Positions 15,711 through 23,207 of a stretch of DNA of 42,642 nt are shown in pieces. The DNA comes from Lentisphaeria bacterium (GTDB lineage Bacteria > Verrucomicrobiota > Lentisphaeria > Victivallales > Victivallaceae), in NCBI GenBank assembly GCA_017504435.1, contig JAFVRD010000043.1, positions 1 through 42,642 on the forward strand. Direction: 5' to 3'. The translations under genes and the position numbers were made by a program. Numbering within the stretch: position 1 is the first letter of the stretch; the number at the start of each line of letters is the position of its first letter. A model generated the notes under the pieces. The model was given only the letters and a program-made list of their open reading frames with translations, was not told where the DNA came from and searched no databases.

Positions 15711-16671
15711 ATATCAATCCAACCGCTTTGCGGACTTTATCAAGAGTTTTGGCAGCCTCTTCCCGGGCGCGCTCTCCATTTTTGCGGAGGAGTTCGTTGA
15801 CGAAATCCATGTTGTTTTCCAATTCGGCACGGCGGGCGCGCATGGGTTCAAAATGGGCCCAGATCTTCTCAAAAAGAGCTTGTTTGGCGTGACCGTAACC
15901 GTAATTTCCGGCGCGGTAACGGGCTTTCATTTCCTCTAATTCCGCTTCCGTGGCAAAAAGTTTATAGAGAGCCACGACATTGCAGTGGTCAGGATCTTTG
16001 GGATCTTCCAGAGCTTTGCAGTCAGTGACAATATTCATAACCGTTTTACGCAAGGCTTTTTCTTTGCCGAAAATCGGAATGGTATTATTGTAACTTTTGG
16101 ACATTTTCTGTCCGTCAATACCCGGTACGATCGCAACGGTTTGAGGGATGTATCCATCCGGAATGGTAAAGATATCACCGTATTCATTGTTGAATTTTAT
16201 TGCCAGATCGCGGGTTATTTCCAGATGTTGTTTCTGATCTTTGCCGACCGGTACAAGATTGGCATTGTAAAGGAGAATATCTGCCGCCATGAGTACCGGA
16301 TAGGAAAAGAGTCCGTTATTGGGCATGAAACCTTTGGCGGTTTTGTCTTTGTAACTGTGGGCGCGTTCCAGGAAACCAACCGGAGTCACAGTATTGAGTA
16401 TCCACATCAATTCGCATACTTCCGGTACTGCGGATTGACGGAAAAATACAGTTTTATCCACATCCACTCCGCAGGCGAGGAAATCCAGTGTCAGGTTGAC
16501 AACGCGTTCCCGGAGCTGTTCTGGTTCCGGATTGGTGGTCAATGCGTGGTAGTCGGCAATAAACAGAAAACTTTCGCCCTTTTCCTGCAGATTGCATACC
16601 TGACGCATGGCACCGAAATAATTGCCCAAGTGGGGGGTCCCGGATGGCTGAATACCGGTCAAAATTCTCAT
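15709..16671 (-). CDS. trpS: Tryptophanyl-tRNA synthetase
   Basis: Charges tRNA-Trp. The 320 residues show the class I signatures: PSGTPHLGNYFGA (HIGH-like) near residues 9-21 and GQKMSKSYNNTIP (KMSKS) near 190. YPVLMAADILLY and VPVGKDQKQHLEITRDLA are typical TrpRS motifs. The length is standard for the short bacterial type. It is the third gene of a minus-strand run lpxK-galK-trpS, starting 44 bp after galK. The stop TAA lies in the T tract of the shared terminator. Confidence 0.97.
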   Translation of the reverse strand: MRILTGIQPSGTPHLGNYFGAMRQVCNLQEKGESFLFIADYHALTTNPEPEQLRERVVNLTLDFLACGVDVDKTVFFRQSAVPEVCELMWILNTVTPVGFLERAHSYKDKTAKGFMPNNGLFSYPVLMAADILLYNANLVPVGKDQKQHLEITRDLAIKFNNEYGDIFTIPDGYIPQTVAIVPGIDGQKMSKSYNNTIPIFGKEKALRKTVMNIVTDCKALEDPKDPDHCNVVALYKLFATEAELEEMKARYRAGNYGYGHAKQALFEKIWAHFEPMRARRAELENNMDFVNELLRKNGERAREEAAKTLDKVRKAVGLI

Positions 16672-16715
16672 TTGTACATTCCTTATATCTCTAAATTCAA
16701 AAAATTCTCATACGT

Positions 16716-17876
16716 TTACAGCCGGTATCCGGCGGCACCGTCACCCAGCGCGCAGATGAAACTGTCCGCTTTGATGCCGGTTTGCCGTTGATATTCCCGG
16801 CAGACCGTTTGGGCATATTCTGCGGCTTTTGCGGCGCGCACAAGGTGAATAGTTATTCCTCCGAATCCGCCGCCGGAAAGTCTGGCCCCCAGACATCCGG
16901 GAGTGTTTTTGGCAATGGAAATAAGCGTATCCAGTTCCGGAGAGCTGTTTTCAAAATTCAACCGGCTGGATTCATGTGATTCAAACAGCAGTCTGCCGAA
17001 ACTGCGGATATCGCCCTCAGTGAGCAATCTGCCGGCAGTATGCACCCGGGAACACTCGCAAACCACATGCTGGGCGCGGCGGAATTCCCTCCAATTCAAA
17101 TTGGCACGGGCGGCAGAGAGCTGTTCCGGTGAAACATCCCGCAGCGTGGATACTCCGGGAAAGATATTGGCAAGCTTGCCGGCGGCATTTTCGCAATCTT
17201 CCCGGCGGAGATTGTAGTCAGAATCGACCAGAGTATGTTTTTTCATTGAATTGATGACCACAAATGCGTATCCGGGAGGCAATTCAAATGAATTGACCAC
17301 TTCCGCACTGCGGAAATCACTCATGATGATCGAATTTTTTGCTCCGAAAAGCGAGCTGAATTGATCCAGCAGACCGCTTTTCAGCCCGAGGTAGTTGTTT
17401 TCCACACTCTGTCCGGCGCGGGCAAGTGCCGCCGGGTCATTTTCCAGTCCAAGTCCGAAAGCGATGCTGAAAGCCAAGCCGCAGGAAACCTCCAGTGCCG
17501 CTGAACTTGACATGCCCGCTGACAGCGGCACATGACTTTCCAGCGCGGCGCAGAATGCCTGCCGGGGCATACCGTACTTCTGCAATTCCCGGAGCATACC
17601 GATGATATATTTGCTGCCGTTGCGCGGCGGCGGGCCATCCAATGCCGACAGCTCAAAATTCATTTCACTGCCGCTGCGGAAATCCATGACCGTACAGGTC
17701 GTCCCGGTTACCGGGGCAATGGCAAAATTTGCCGTCTGTTCCACAGCACAGGAGAGTACAAAGCCCTCATTGTAATCGGTGTGGTTGCCCAGCACCTCCA
17801 ACCGTCCGGGAGCTTGTGCCGCCGCAACGGGCATAAAGCCGAACCGGTCGGAAAATTTATTGATCAAATTCTCCAT
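16716..17876 (-). CDS. galK: Galactokinase (GHMP family)
   Basis: Phosphorylates galactose at C1 with ATP. Seen: the substrate motif APGRLEVLGNHTDYNEG (residues about 23-39), the GHMP ATP loop VPLSAGMSSSAALEVS, SGLLDQFSSLFG with the catalytic Asp, and a late GARLSGGGFGGITI motif. The first motif reads GNH where most galactokinases have GEH, a variant that may mark a related sugar kinase. ATG 17876 is preferred over an ATG 45 bases upstream because AAGGA lies 7 bases before it. The 386-residue length is normal. The gene starts 10 bp after the lpxK stop, so it is in the same operon. Confidence 0.88.
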   Translation of the reverse strand: MENLINKFSDRFGFMPVAAAQAPGRLEVLGNHTDYNEGFVLSCAVEQTANFAIAPVTGTTCTVMDFRSGSEMNFELSALDGPPPRNGSKYIIGMLRELQKYGMPRQAFCAALESHVPLSAGMSSSAALEVSCGLAFSIAFGLGLENDPAALARAGQSVENNYLGLKSGLLDQFSSLFGAKNSIIMSDFRSAEVVNSFELPPGYAFVVINSMKKHTLVDSDYNLRREDCENAAGKLANIFPGVSTLRDVSPEQLSAARANLNWREFRRAQHVVCECSRVHTAGRLLTEGDIRSFGRLLFESHESSRLNFENSSPELDTLISIAKNTPGCLGARLSGGGFGGITIHLVRAAKAAEYAQTVCREYQRQTGIKADSFICALGDGAAGYRL

Positions 17877-17886
17877 TATCAAATCC

Positions 17887-19059
17887 TTACATAAAGCAAA
17901 TCCTGGAAATACACTGGTCAAAACTTTCTTTGCCGCTTAAAATATCGATTTCGATCCGCAGGTAGTAGATCGGCACATCGCAACGGTTCATTTTGGGAAT
18001 ACGCACCGCATCTTTTTCTGTCGTTACGATCATTTCCGCACCTGCTGATTTTGCCTGATTCACAAAATCAATGATCTCCTGTTCGGTATAGCGGTGATGA
18101 TCAGCGAAGCGGTCGGTATAGACCAGTTCCGCGCCGAAATCTTTGAGAAAACGCTCAAAACTGTCCGGTCTGGCGATTGCCGACAGGGCTGCGACTTTGG
18201 CTTGATACAGTTTTTCCAACGGCAGCTGTTCTCCGGTAAGAAATTTCACGAGGTGCTGGGGTTTGTGACAACATTCGATGATTTCCGCCCGGCGGGTGTG
18301 CTTGTGGATAAAGCGTTTCAGATGATTGATACGGTGGCTGCCGTCGGATTTGGTCAAAAAGATGTAATCCGCCCGGCGGATATTTTTGATAGGTTCCCGC
18401 AGAATACCTCTGGGCAGCACATGACCGTTACCGAAAGGATCTGTCGCATCGACCAGCACGATATTGATGTGCGGTTTCATCATCAGATACTGGAAGCCGT
18501 CATCGAGAATGATCACATCGCTCTGGAAATGATCAATGGCATAAATGCCGGATTTTACCCGGTCTTTGTCCACCACGACCGCCACATTGCGCAAATTACT
18601 CGCCAGCATGTATGGTTCATCTCCGGCATATTCAGAGTTGAGCAGCAGATTTTTGCCATCAGAGACCACTTTGGGCGGCGGTTCGATCTTGCCGTGCCGG
18701 AAGGCGTGAAGCACTTTGTCTTTGAATGAACGTTTTTTGCTGCGGTAGCCGCGGCTGAGAATGGCAACTTTGCGTCCCATGCCGGAAAGGGTCCGGGCAA
18801 AAACCTCCACCACCGGAGTTTTTCCGGTGCCGCCGCAGCTCAAATTGCCGATACTGACGACCAGACAGCCCAGCGCATGATTGCGGATGACCCGTTTGTC
18901 ATACATCCACAGCCGGAATTGGACAGCCATGCGGTAAAATCTTGATGAGATAAAGAGCAGATTTATCAATGCACGATCGAGCCATTTCCGGCGGCGGCCG
19001 GAGATGACTTCCAAAAAATACTGTTCAAGATTTTCAGTGTCAAATTTAAATTTATGCAT
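17887..19059 (-). CDS. lpxK: Tetraacyldisaccharide 4'-kinase
   Basis: Inner-membrane kinase of lipid A synthesis; it phosphorylates the 4' position of the tetraacyldisaccharide. Seen: [20 protein letters not shown] (P-loop), [36 protein letters not shown] and [11 protein letters not shown]. The C-terminal region [11 protein letters not shown] is also characteristic. The protein carries an N-terminal extension ([20 protein letters not shown]) common in the family. ATG 19059 has GGAG 8 bases upstream; an ATG at 19101 is inside the predicted promoter and is rejected. The gene shows that the organism makes LPS. Confidence 0.94.
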   Translation of the reverse strand: MHKFKFDTENLEQYFLEVISGRRRKWLDRALINLLFISSRFYRMAVQFRLWMYDKRVIRNHALGCLVVSIGNLSCGGTGKTPVVEVFARTLSGMGRKVAILSRGYRSKKRSFKDKVLHAFRHGKIEPPPKVVSDGKNLLLNSEYAGDEPYMLASNLRNVAVVVDKDRVKSGIYAIDHFQSDVIILDDGFQYLMMKPHINIVLVDATDPFGNGHVLPRGILREPIKNIRRADYIFLTKSDGSHRINHLKRFIHKHTRRAEIIECCHKPQHLVKFLTGEQLPLEKLYQAKVAALSAIARPDSFERFLKDFGAELVYTDRFADHHRYTEQEIIDFVNQAKSAGAEMIVTTEKDAVRIPKMNRCDVPIYYLRIEIDILSGKESFDQCISRICFM

Positions 19060-19079
19060 CGTTGATACTCCAAACAAAT

Positions 19080-19108
19080 AATATAGTGCATAATTACACA
19101 AGGTGCAA
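19080..19108 (-). promoter_or_regulatory. Predicted promoter of the lpxK-galK-trpS operon
   Basis: On the minus strand TTGCAC (19103-19108) and TATATT (19080-19085) are separated by exactly 17 bases, and the lpxK start is 20 bases beyond the -10. Confidence 0.6.
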
Positions 19109-19111
19109 CCC

Positions 19112-19139
19112 TTGAAAAAAATTTTTAAGGTGCTAAATT
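19112..19139 (+). promoter_or_regulatory. Predicted promoter of the mutM operon
   Basis: TTGAAA (19112-19117) and TAAATT (19134-19139) with a 16-base spacer, divergent from the lpxK promoter. The two -35 regions lie 3 bases apart, so one regulator could affect both. Confidence 0.45.
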
Positions 19140-19199
19140 ACCAGAGAAACGTATTTCGGGAGCATTTTTAAAAATTTAGTCAGGAGCAGAGACGATACT

Positions 19200-20021
19200 A
19201 TGCCGGAACTGCCGGAAGCAGAAACTATCGGCAGAGCTTTGGAAAAAGTTCTGTGCGGCAGAAAAATATGTGCCGTCGAGGTGTTCACTCCTGCCATGCG
19301 GAGTGCTTTGACCCCGCTTGAACATGCCGGTTTGCCCGGACGCAGGATCGTGTCGGTGCGCCGCCGGGGACGGTATCTGACTGCGGCATTGGATGATAAC
19401 CGGGGATTGCTGATGCATTTCGGGATGTCCGGAGTGGTGCGGGTGGAAAGCGGTGATGTGCCCAGACGCAAACATGAACATGTATTTATTCATTTGGATG
19501 ACGGTAATATTTTCCGTTTTGAGTGTACCCGCAGATTCAGTTTGCTGGAGGTGCATGAATTGACCGCAACCGGATTTCCTGCGGTATTGGATCAGCTGGG
19601 CGTGGAGCCTTTAAGCGGGGATTTTACAGGAGAATACCTTGCCAATGCTTTCTCCCGCCGGAAAATTCCGGTAAAGGTCGCTTTGATGGATAATGCCATT
19701 GTTTGCGGGATCGGCAATATTTATGCTACTGAAGCTCTCTTTGTCGCCGGGATCGACCCCCGGCGTGCTGCCGGAGAGGTGAGTGCTGCAGAGTGCCGTC
19801 GGATCGTTGCTGAAGCGGTACGGATATTGCAGGAGGCTATTATCTGCGGAGGAACTACGATCTCGGACTTCAAGAGCGTGGACGGCAGCGAAGGGAAATT
19901 TGTACAGAAATTGCAGATATACGGTAAACGCGGTGAAGTTTGTCCGAGATGCGGGGAGATCATCGACAGTTGTCAGCTCGGCGGCAGGACCAGTGCTTTT
20001 TGTCCGGGGTGTCAGAAATGA
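19200..20021 (+). CDS. mutM: Formamidopyrimidine-DNA glycosylase
   Basis: Removes oxidised purines (8-oxoG, Fapy) and cuts the abasic site. The 273 residues begin with PELPEAE, which fixes the start and supplies the catalytic Pro and Glu. Also seen: RRRGRYLTAAL with the conserved Lys region, LLMHFGMSGVVRV, ALMDNAIVCGIGNIYATEAL (helix-two-turn-helix), and a C-terminal zinc finger with CPRC and CPGC near residues 247 and 268. The gene opens a six-gene operon that ends with the AddB-AddA fusion, so DNA repair functions stand at both ends. The stop overlaps the next gene as ATGA. Confidence 0.93.
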   Translation: MPELPEAETIGRALEKVLCGRKICAVEVFTPAMRSALTPLEHAGLPGRRIVSVRRRGRYLTAALDDNRGLLMHFGMSGVVRVESGDVPRRKHEHVFIHLDDGNIFRFECTRRFSLLEVHELTATGFPAVLDQLGVEPLSGDFTGEYLANAFSRRKIPVKVALMDNAIVCGIGNIYATEALFVAGIDPRRAAGEVSAAECRRIVAEAVRILQEAIICGGTTISDFKSVDGSEGKFVQKLQIYGKRGEVCPRCGEIIDSCQLGGRTSAFCPGCQK

Positions 20022-20482
20022 AATTCAGACCGGAAATTTATGGCATGATCGCTGTGACCGGGCTTTTGACAGGGTGTATGTCATATCCGCCGGCAGAAAA
20101 GGCCGTGACACTGCAGCAGTTTGATTCTGCCAGTGAAGCTGCCGGACAGAAACGTGCCGCAGCTTTTGCCAACGGTTTTGCCCAGGCATTGAAAAACGGC
20201 GATTTTTCTTTGTGGCAGACGCAGATGCCGGAGCATGTCAAAAGCCGGGTCAATGCCGGGATTTTCGCCCGGATGCGCGAAGAATTGACCGGGATGTTCG
20301 GCGAATTTGAGTCCGGCAGATATCTGGGCAGTTTGCAGAACCGGGATTTGCGGGATCATTTGTGGGTGTTGCGGTTCAAGAAGGATGGGAATGTCCGGGA
20401 AATAATATATCTGGTGCGGATATTCCGCAATGAAAAAGGTCTTCCGGAAATAAGCGGTTTCGGAGTCAAGAGGTCATTATGA
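20018..20482 (+). CDS. Small lipoprotein of unknown function
   Basis: A 154-residue predicted lipoprotein: MKFRPEIYGMIAVTGLLTGC ends in a lipobox with Cys at residue 20. The mature part (FANGFAQALKNGDFSLWQTQMPE, then VSRVNAG-like helices and LWVLRFKKDGNVREIIYLVRIF) has the helix-then-beta pattern of NTF2/DUF3887-like domains, but this is not certain. An upstream ATG at 19940 is rejected because it lies in mutM. The ATGA overlaps at both ends show translational coupling to mutM and the LexA-like gene. No catalytic motif is seen. Confidence 0.7.
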   Translation: MKFRPEIYGMIAVTGLLTGCMSYPPAEKAVTLQQFDSASEAAGQKRAAAFANGFAQALKNGDFSLWQTQMPEHVKSRVNAGIFARMREELTGMFGEFESGRYLGSLQNRDLRDHLWVLRFKKDGNVREIIYLVRIFRNEKGLPEISGFGVKRSL

Positions 20483-21171
20483 GTGTTACAGAAAAACAGC
20501 GAGGATTGTACAGCGCGATCAAAGAAAAAATTTCCCGTACAGTCAGATTTCCATTGCGGTTGACTGACACGGCACAGCGGTTGGGGATACCGTTGCGGGA
20601 ATTGTATGACACTCTGTGGCAGATGTACCGGAAAAAACTTCTTGACCGGGAAATCGACATCCGGGTGCAGCTGCAGCCGATACTTGATAAAAAGTATGTC
20701 AATGCCGCTCATCTGGTCAGCGCACCGCTGCTCACCCCGGAAGAGGTGTTGCGCGGTGAATATATCCCCGGTGACGGACAACGGCATTTTGCCACGCTGG
20801 CTCTGCCCCGGGAATTTGCCGGAGAGACCGGACGGTACTGCAGTTTTCAAGTTTCCGATAACGTTATGGAAAAAAGACGGATATACAAAGGGGACATTGC
20901 GATATGCAGTATCGGACAGATGCCCCGTCACGGGGCACCGGTATTGTGTGTGATGCCGGGAGGCGAGGTGTGCATCCGGAGTTTTTACACGACCAATACG
21001 CCGTTTTTTGAATTATCCACTCCGGATCATGAAGAAGCTGTGATGCTCAGCTATTACAGCGATTGGCACCGGGTCGTCGGGGTGGTGATTTCGGTACAGA
21101 AGTTCATTCTTGCCTGGGAAGGGGCATCGATGAAACATATTTCAGAACCATTGGAGGATAACGGATGGTGA
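20479..21171 (+). CDS. LexA-like protein with a degenerate S24 peptidase site
   Basis: A 230-residue protein. Residues about 5-60 look like a winged helix-turn-helix (LTDTAQRLGIPLRELYDTL). Residues about 110-210 fit the LexA/S24 beta domain: VSDNVMEKRRIYKGDIAICSIG aligns with the GDSM...GD element, and VCIRSFY with the catalytic Lys element, ending WHRVVGVVISVQKF. The nucleophile position reads Val129 (DNVM for GDSM) and the Lys position reads Arg167. The protein should therefore fold as LexA but not self-cleave. It overlaps its neighbours by 4 and 7 bases. Role: possibly a non-inducible repressor or a repurposed scaffold; unknown. Confidence 0.65.
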   Translation: MSVTEKQRGLYSAIKEKISRTVRFPLRLTDTAQRLGIPLRELYDTLWQMYRKKLLDREIDIRVQLQPILDKKYVNAAHLVSAPLLTPEEVLRGEYIPGDGQRHFATLALPREFAGETGRYCSFQVSDNVMEKRRIYKGDIAICSIGQMPRHGAPVLCVMPGGEVCIRSFYTTNTPFFELSTPDHEEAVMLSYYSDWHRVVGVVISVQKFILAWEGASMKHISEPLEDNGW

Positions 21172-22340
21172 AATTTACCGCATCAGAGAGAGATTCGCTT
21201 ATCCGGCGTGCCGCAGATATACCGGAATTGCTGAAAAAAAATCTTTACAGTTACGCCCCGGATCGTCCGCCGGTTTTGCTGGCGGGGGCTGATTATTACG
21301 GAATATGGGTGGAACATAATCAGGATGCTTACTTTCTGGCAGATATGTTTCCGGAAGCAGCCTGGGAATCCCAGAAAATATTTATGGATAATCAGCGTGC
21401 CGATGGATTGATACCTGCCGCAGTGCGCTTTGAACCGCGCGTAGTGCGTTACGCTCAGCTGCAGACGGTGTGGCCGTTTGCCCGGTGCGCTCTGGCTGTT
21501 GCCGATAAATGTCACCGGCCGGAAGAGGATTATGCGCGCATCTACCGCTGTGCATGTGACTATGACGGGTTTCTGCTGAAGTACCGGAACCGTTCCGGAA
21601 GCGGCATGGTGGAGATGTTTTGCGAATATGATACCGGTCATGACCGTTCACCCCGGGTGAAAGATGGCGGCATTCCGCATGCCTGTCCGGATGGAGATGC
21701 TGCTAATATGCCTGAATTACCCTGCATGCCCTTGATCGCTGCCGACCTTTCTGCCATGCGGTTCGGAGCTTTGGAAGCGATGGCTGAACTGGCGGAACGT
21801 CTGGGCAAATCGCCGGAAGCGGCGATACATAAAGAACAGGCACTGGAATTGAAATCCCGGATGATGGAGAAACTTTTTGATGCCGGAGATGAATTTTTCT
21901 ATGACCTTGCTCCGCAGGGATTGCGAAAATACCGTACGGAACACATTACCAGAATATTTCTCAATAAAGTGGTGGATCAGGAGCTTTTTGACCGTATTTA
22001 CAACCGGTATCTGGCTCCAGGGAAAGAATTTTTTACCTCATTCCCTTATCCGGCGGTCTCCCCGGAAGATCCCTCTTTCTGTAAAGAACTGCCGATGAAT
22101 TGCTGGGGTTCAAATACCCAGATGCTGACTCTGATCCGGGCATTGATCTGGATGCCTGAATATGGAAAAAACGCCGATTTGCAGGAAATTCTGGGCAGAT
22201 TTCTGCGGGCATATTGTGATTACAGCAATGATTTTACCCAGGAGATCAATCCATTCACCGGAGCTCCGGTATCAGAAAGTGCGAATTATTCGCCGTCATT
22301 GCTTTTGTTCAAAACGGCATGTGAAATATTGAAAGGGTGA
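21165..22340 (+). CDS. GH63/MGH1-like (alpha/alpha) glycosidase
   Basis: A 391-residue protein without a signal peptide. The motifs SQKIFMDNQRADGLIPAAV, QLQTVWPFARCAL, FCEYDTGHDRSPR, NCWGSNTQMLTLIRAL and FTQEINPFTGAPV match the six-hairpin MGH1/GH63-like glycosidase domain, where the DxGxD-like region and the late Glu act as candidate catalytic acids. A cytoplasmic trehalase or glycan-trimming role is possible; the substrate is not readable. It starts 7 bases inside the LexA-like gene. A carbohydrate enzyme inside a DNA repair operon is unexpected. Confidence 0.75.
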   Translation: MVKFTASERDSLIRRAADIPELLKKNLYSYAPDRPPVLLAGADYYGIWVEHNQDAYFLADMFPEAAWESQKIFMDNQRADGLIPAAVRFEPRVVRYAQLQTVWPFARCALAVADKCHRPEEDYARIYRCACDYDGFLLKYRNRSGSGMVEMFCEYDTGHDRSPRVKDGGIPHACPDGDAANMPELPCMPLIAADLSAMRFGALEAMAELAERLGKSPEAAIHKEQALELKSRMMEKLFDAGDEFFYDLAPQGLRKYRTEHITRIFLNKVVDQELFDRIYNRYLAPGKEFFTSFPYPAVSPEDPSFCKELPMNCWGSNTQMLTLIRALIWMPEYGKNADLQEILGRFLRAYCDYSNDFTQEINPFTGAPVSESANYSPSLLLFKTACEILKG

Positions 22341-22342
22341 GT

Positions 22343-23185
22343 ATGGCACTGGAATTGAATCAGCGGACTGTTTTCAGGCGAACCGGAGAATTTGCCCTGC
22401 TTTATGATCCTGACCGCAAATATACCGTGTCGTTGAATAAGACCGGAATTATGATTTATGAATTGCTCCGGAAATTTGATGATTTGGAAACGGTTTTGAC
22501 CGAATTTGCCGGAGATGACCGGGACAAACGCGGGGATGTGGAAAACTTTTTGCGAATGCTGACCAATGCCGGTTATCTTGCCGGATACGATACACCCGCT
22601 GAAATAAAACCGGCAGTCGCACAATCCGTTTTGCCGGATGAACACAAATATTGTATCGGCAACAGTATGTCCGGCACCTTTGAAACCGGCGACCGTCTGG
22701 AAGTATGCAATTGTCCACCTGCCAGATTGCAGCGCGGAGATGTGATAAGTTTTTTAAGCAGAAACGGTATTTATGTCGGACACCGGATCGTCGGAGGCAG
22801 AACCGGACGCTGGATAACCATGGGGGATAATAATGACAGATTTGATCGTCATCCGGTGACATTGGAACAGAACCCACGGCTTATAACCGGGAGAGTCCAT
22901 TTCGGCAGATATTATCCTGTCGCCGGTGGTAAAGCCGGGATGCGGCATTTTTATTTTGTCCGCTTCAAACGCCGCTGCCGCCGGATAGGCATTGCCATTG
23001 TCAAAACTCCCGTGCTGTTGTTGCAGAAGTGTTGTTTCTGGAGAAAAACTCCCGACCGGCAGACTGATTTCGGCAAACTGATCCAGTATTCATACCGCGG
23101 CAAAGTCATCGGTTGGAAAATCAACGGCAGGATCGTTTACGCCCGGCATATTTTACGTTTTTCCTACCGTTTGCCATCGTTGTAA
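22343..23185 (+). CDS. PqqD-like domain fused to an S26-type signal peptidase-like domain
   Basis: About 280 residues. Residues 1-85 resemble PqqD/RiPP-recognition domains (ALLYDPDRKYTVSLNKTGIMIYELL, then VENFLRMLTNAGYL). Residues about 100-190 resemble S24/S26 peptidases: GNSMSGTFETGDRLEV with Ser108, RGDVISF, YVGHRIVGG with His137 and MGDNNDRFD with Asp152. This Ser-His-Asp set is that of the ER/SipW type, where His replaces the usual Lys. A C-terminal region with Arg-rich and hydrophobic stretches (FKRRCRRIGIAIVKTPVLLLQ) may touch the membrane. ATG 22343 is chosen because GAAAGG lies 6 bases before it. A GTG 6 bases upstream would overlap the previous stop. The fusion hints at leader-peptide recognition plus cleavage. 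Confidence 0.7.
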   Translation: MALELNQRTVFRRTGEFALLYDPDRKYTVSLNKTGIMIYELLRKFDDLETVLTEFAGDDRDKRGDVENFLRMLTNAGYLAGYDTPAEIKPAVAQSVLPDEHKYCIGNSMSGTFETGDRLEVCNCPPARLQRGDVISFLSRNGIYVGHRIVGGRTGRWITMGDNNDRFDRHPVTLEQNPRLITGRVHFGRYYPVAGGKAGMRHFYFVRFKRRCRRIGIAIVKTPVLLLQKCCFWRKTPDRQTDFGKLIQYSYRGKVIGWKINGRIVYARHILRFSYRLPSL

Positions 23186-23207
23186 AAAAAATCTGGAAAC
23201 GTAAGAT

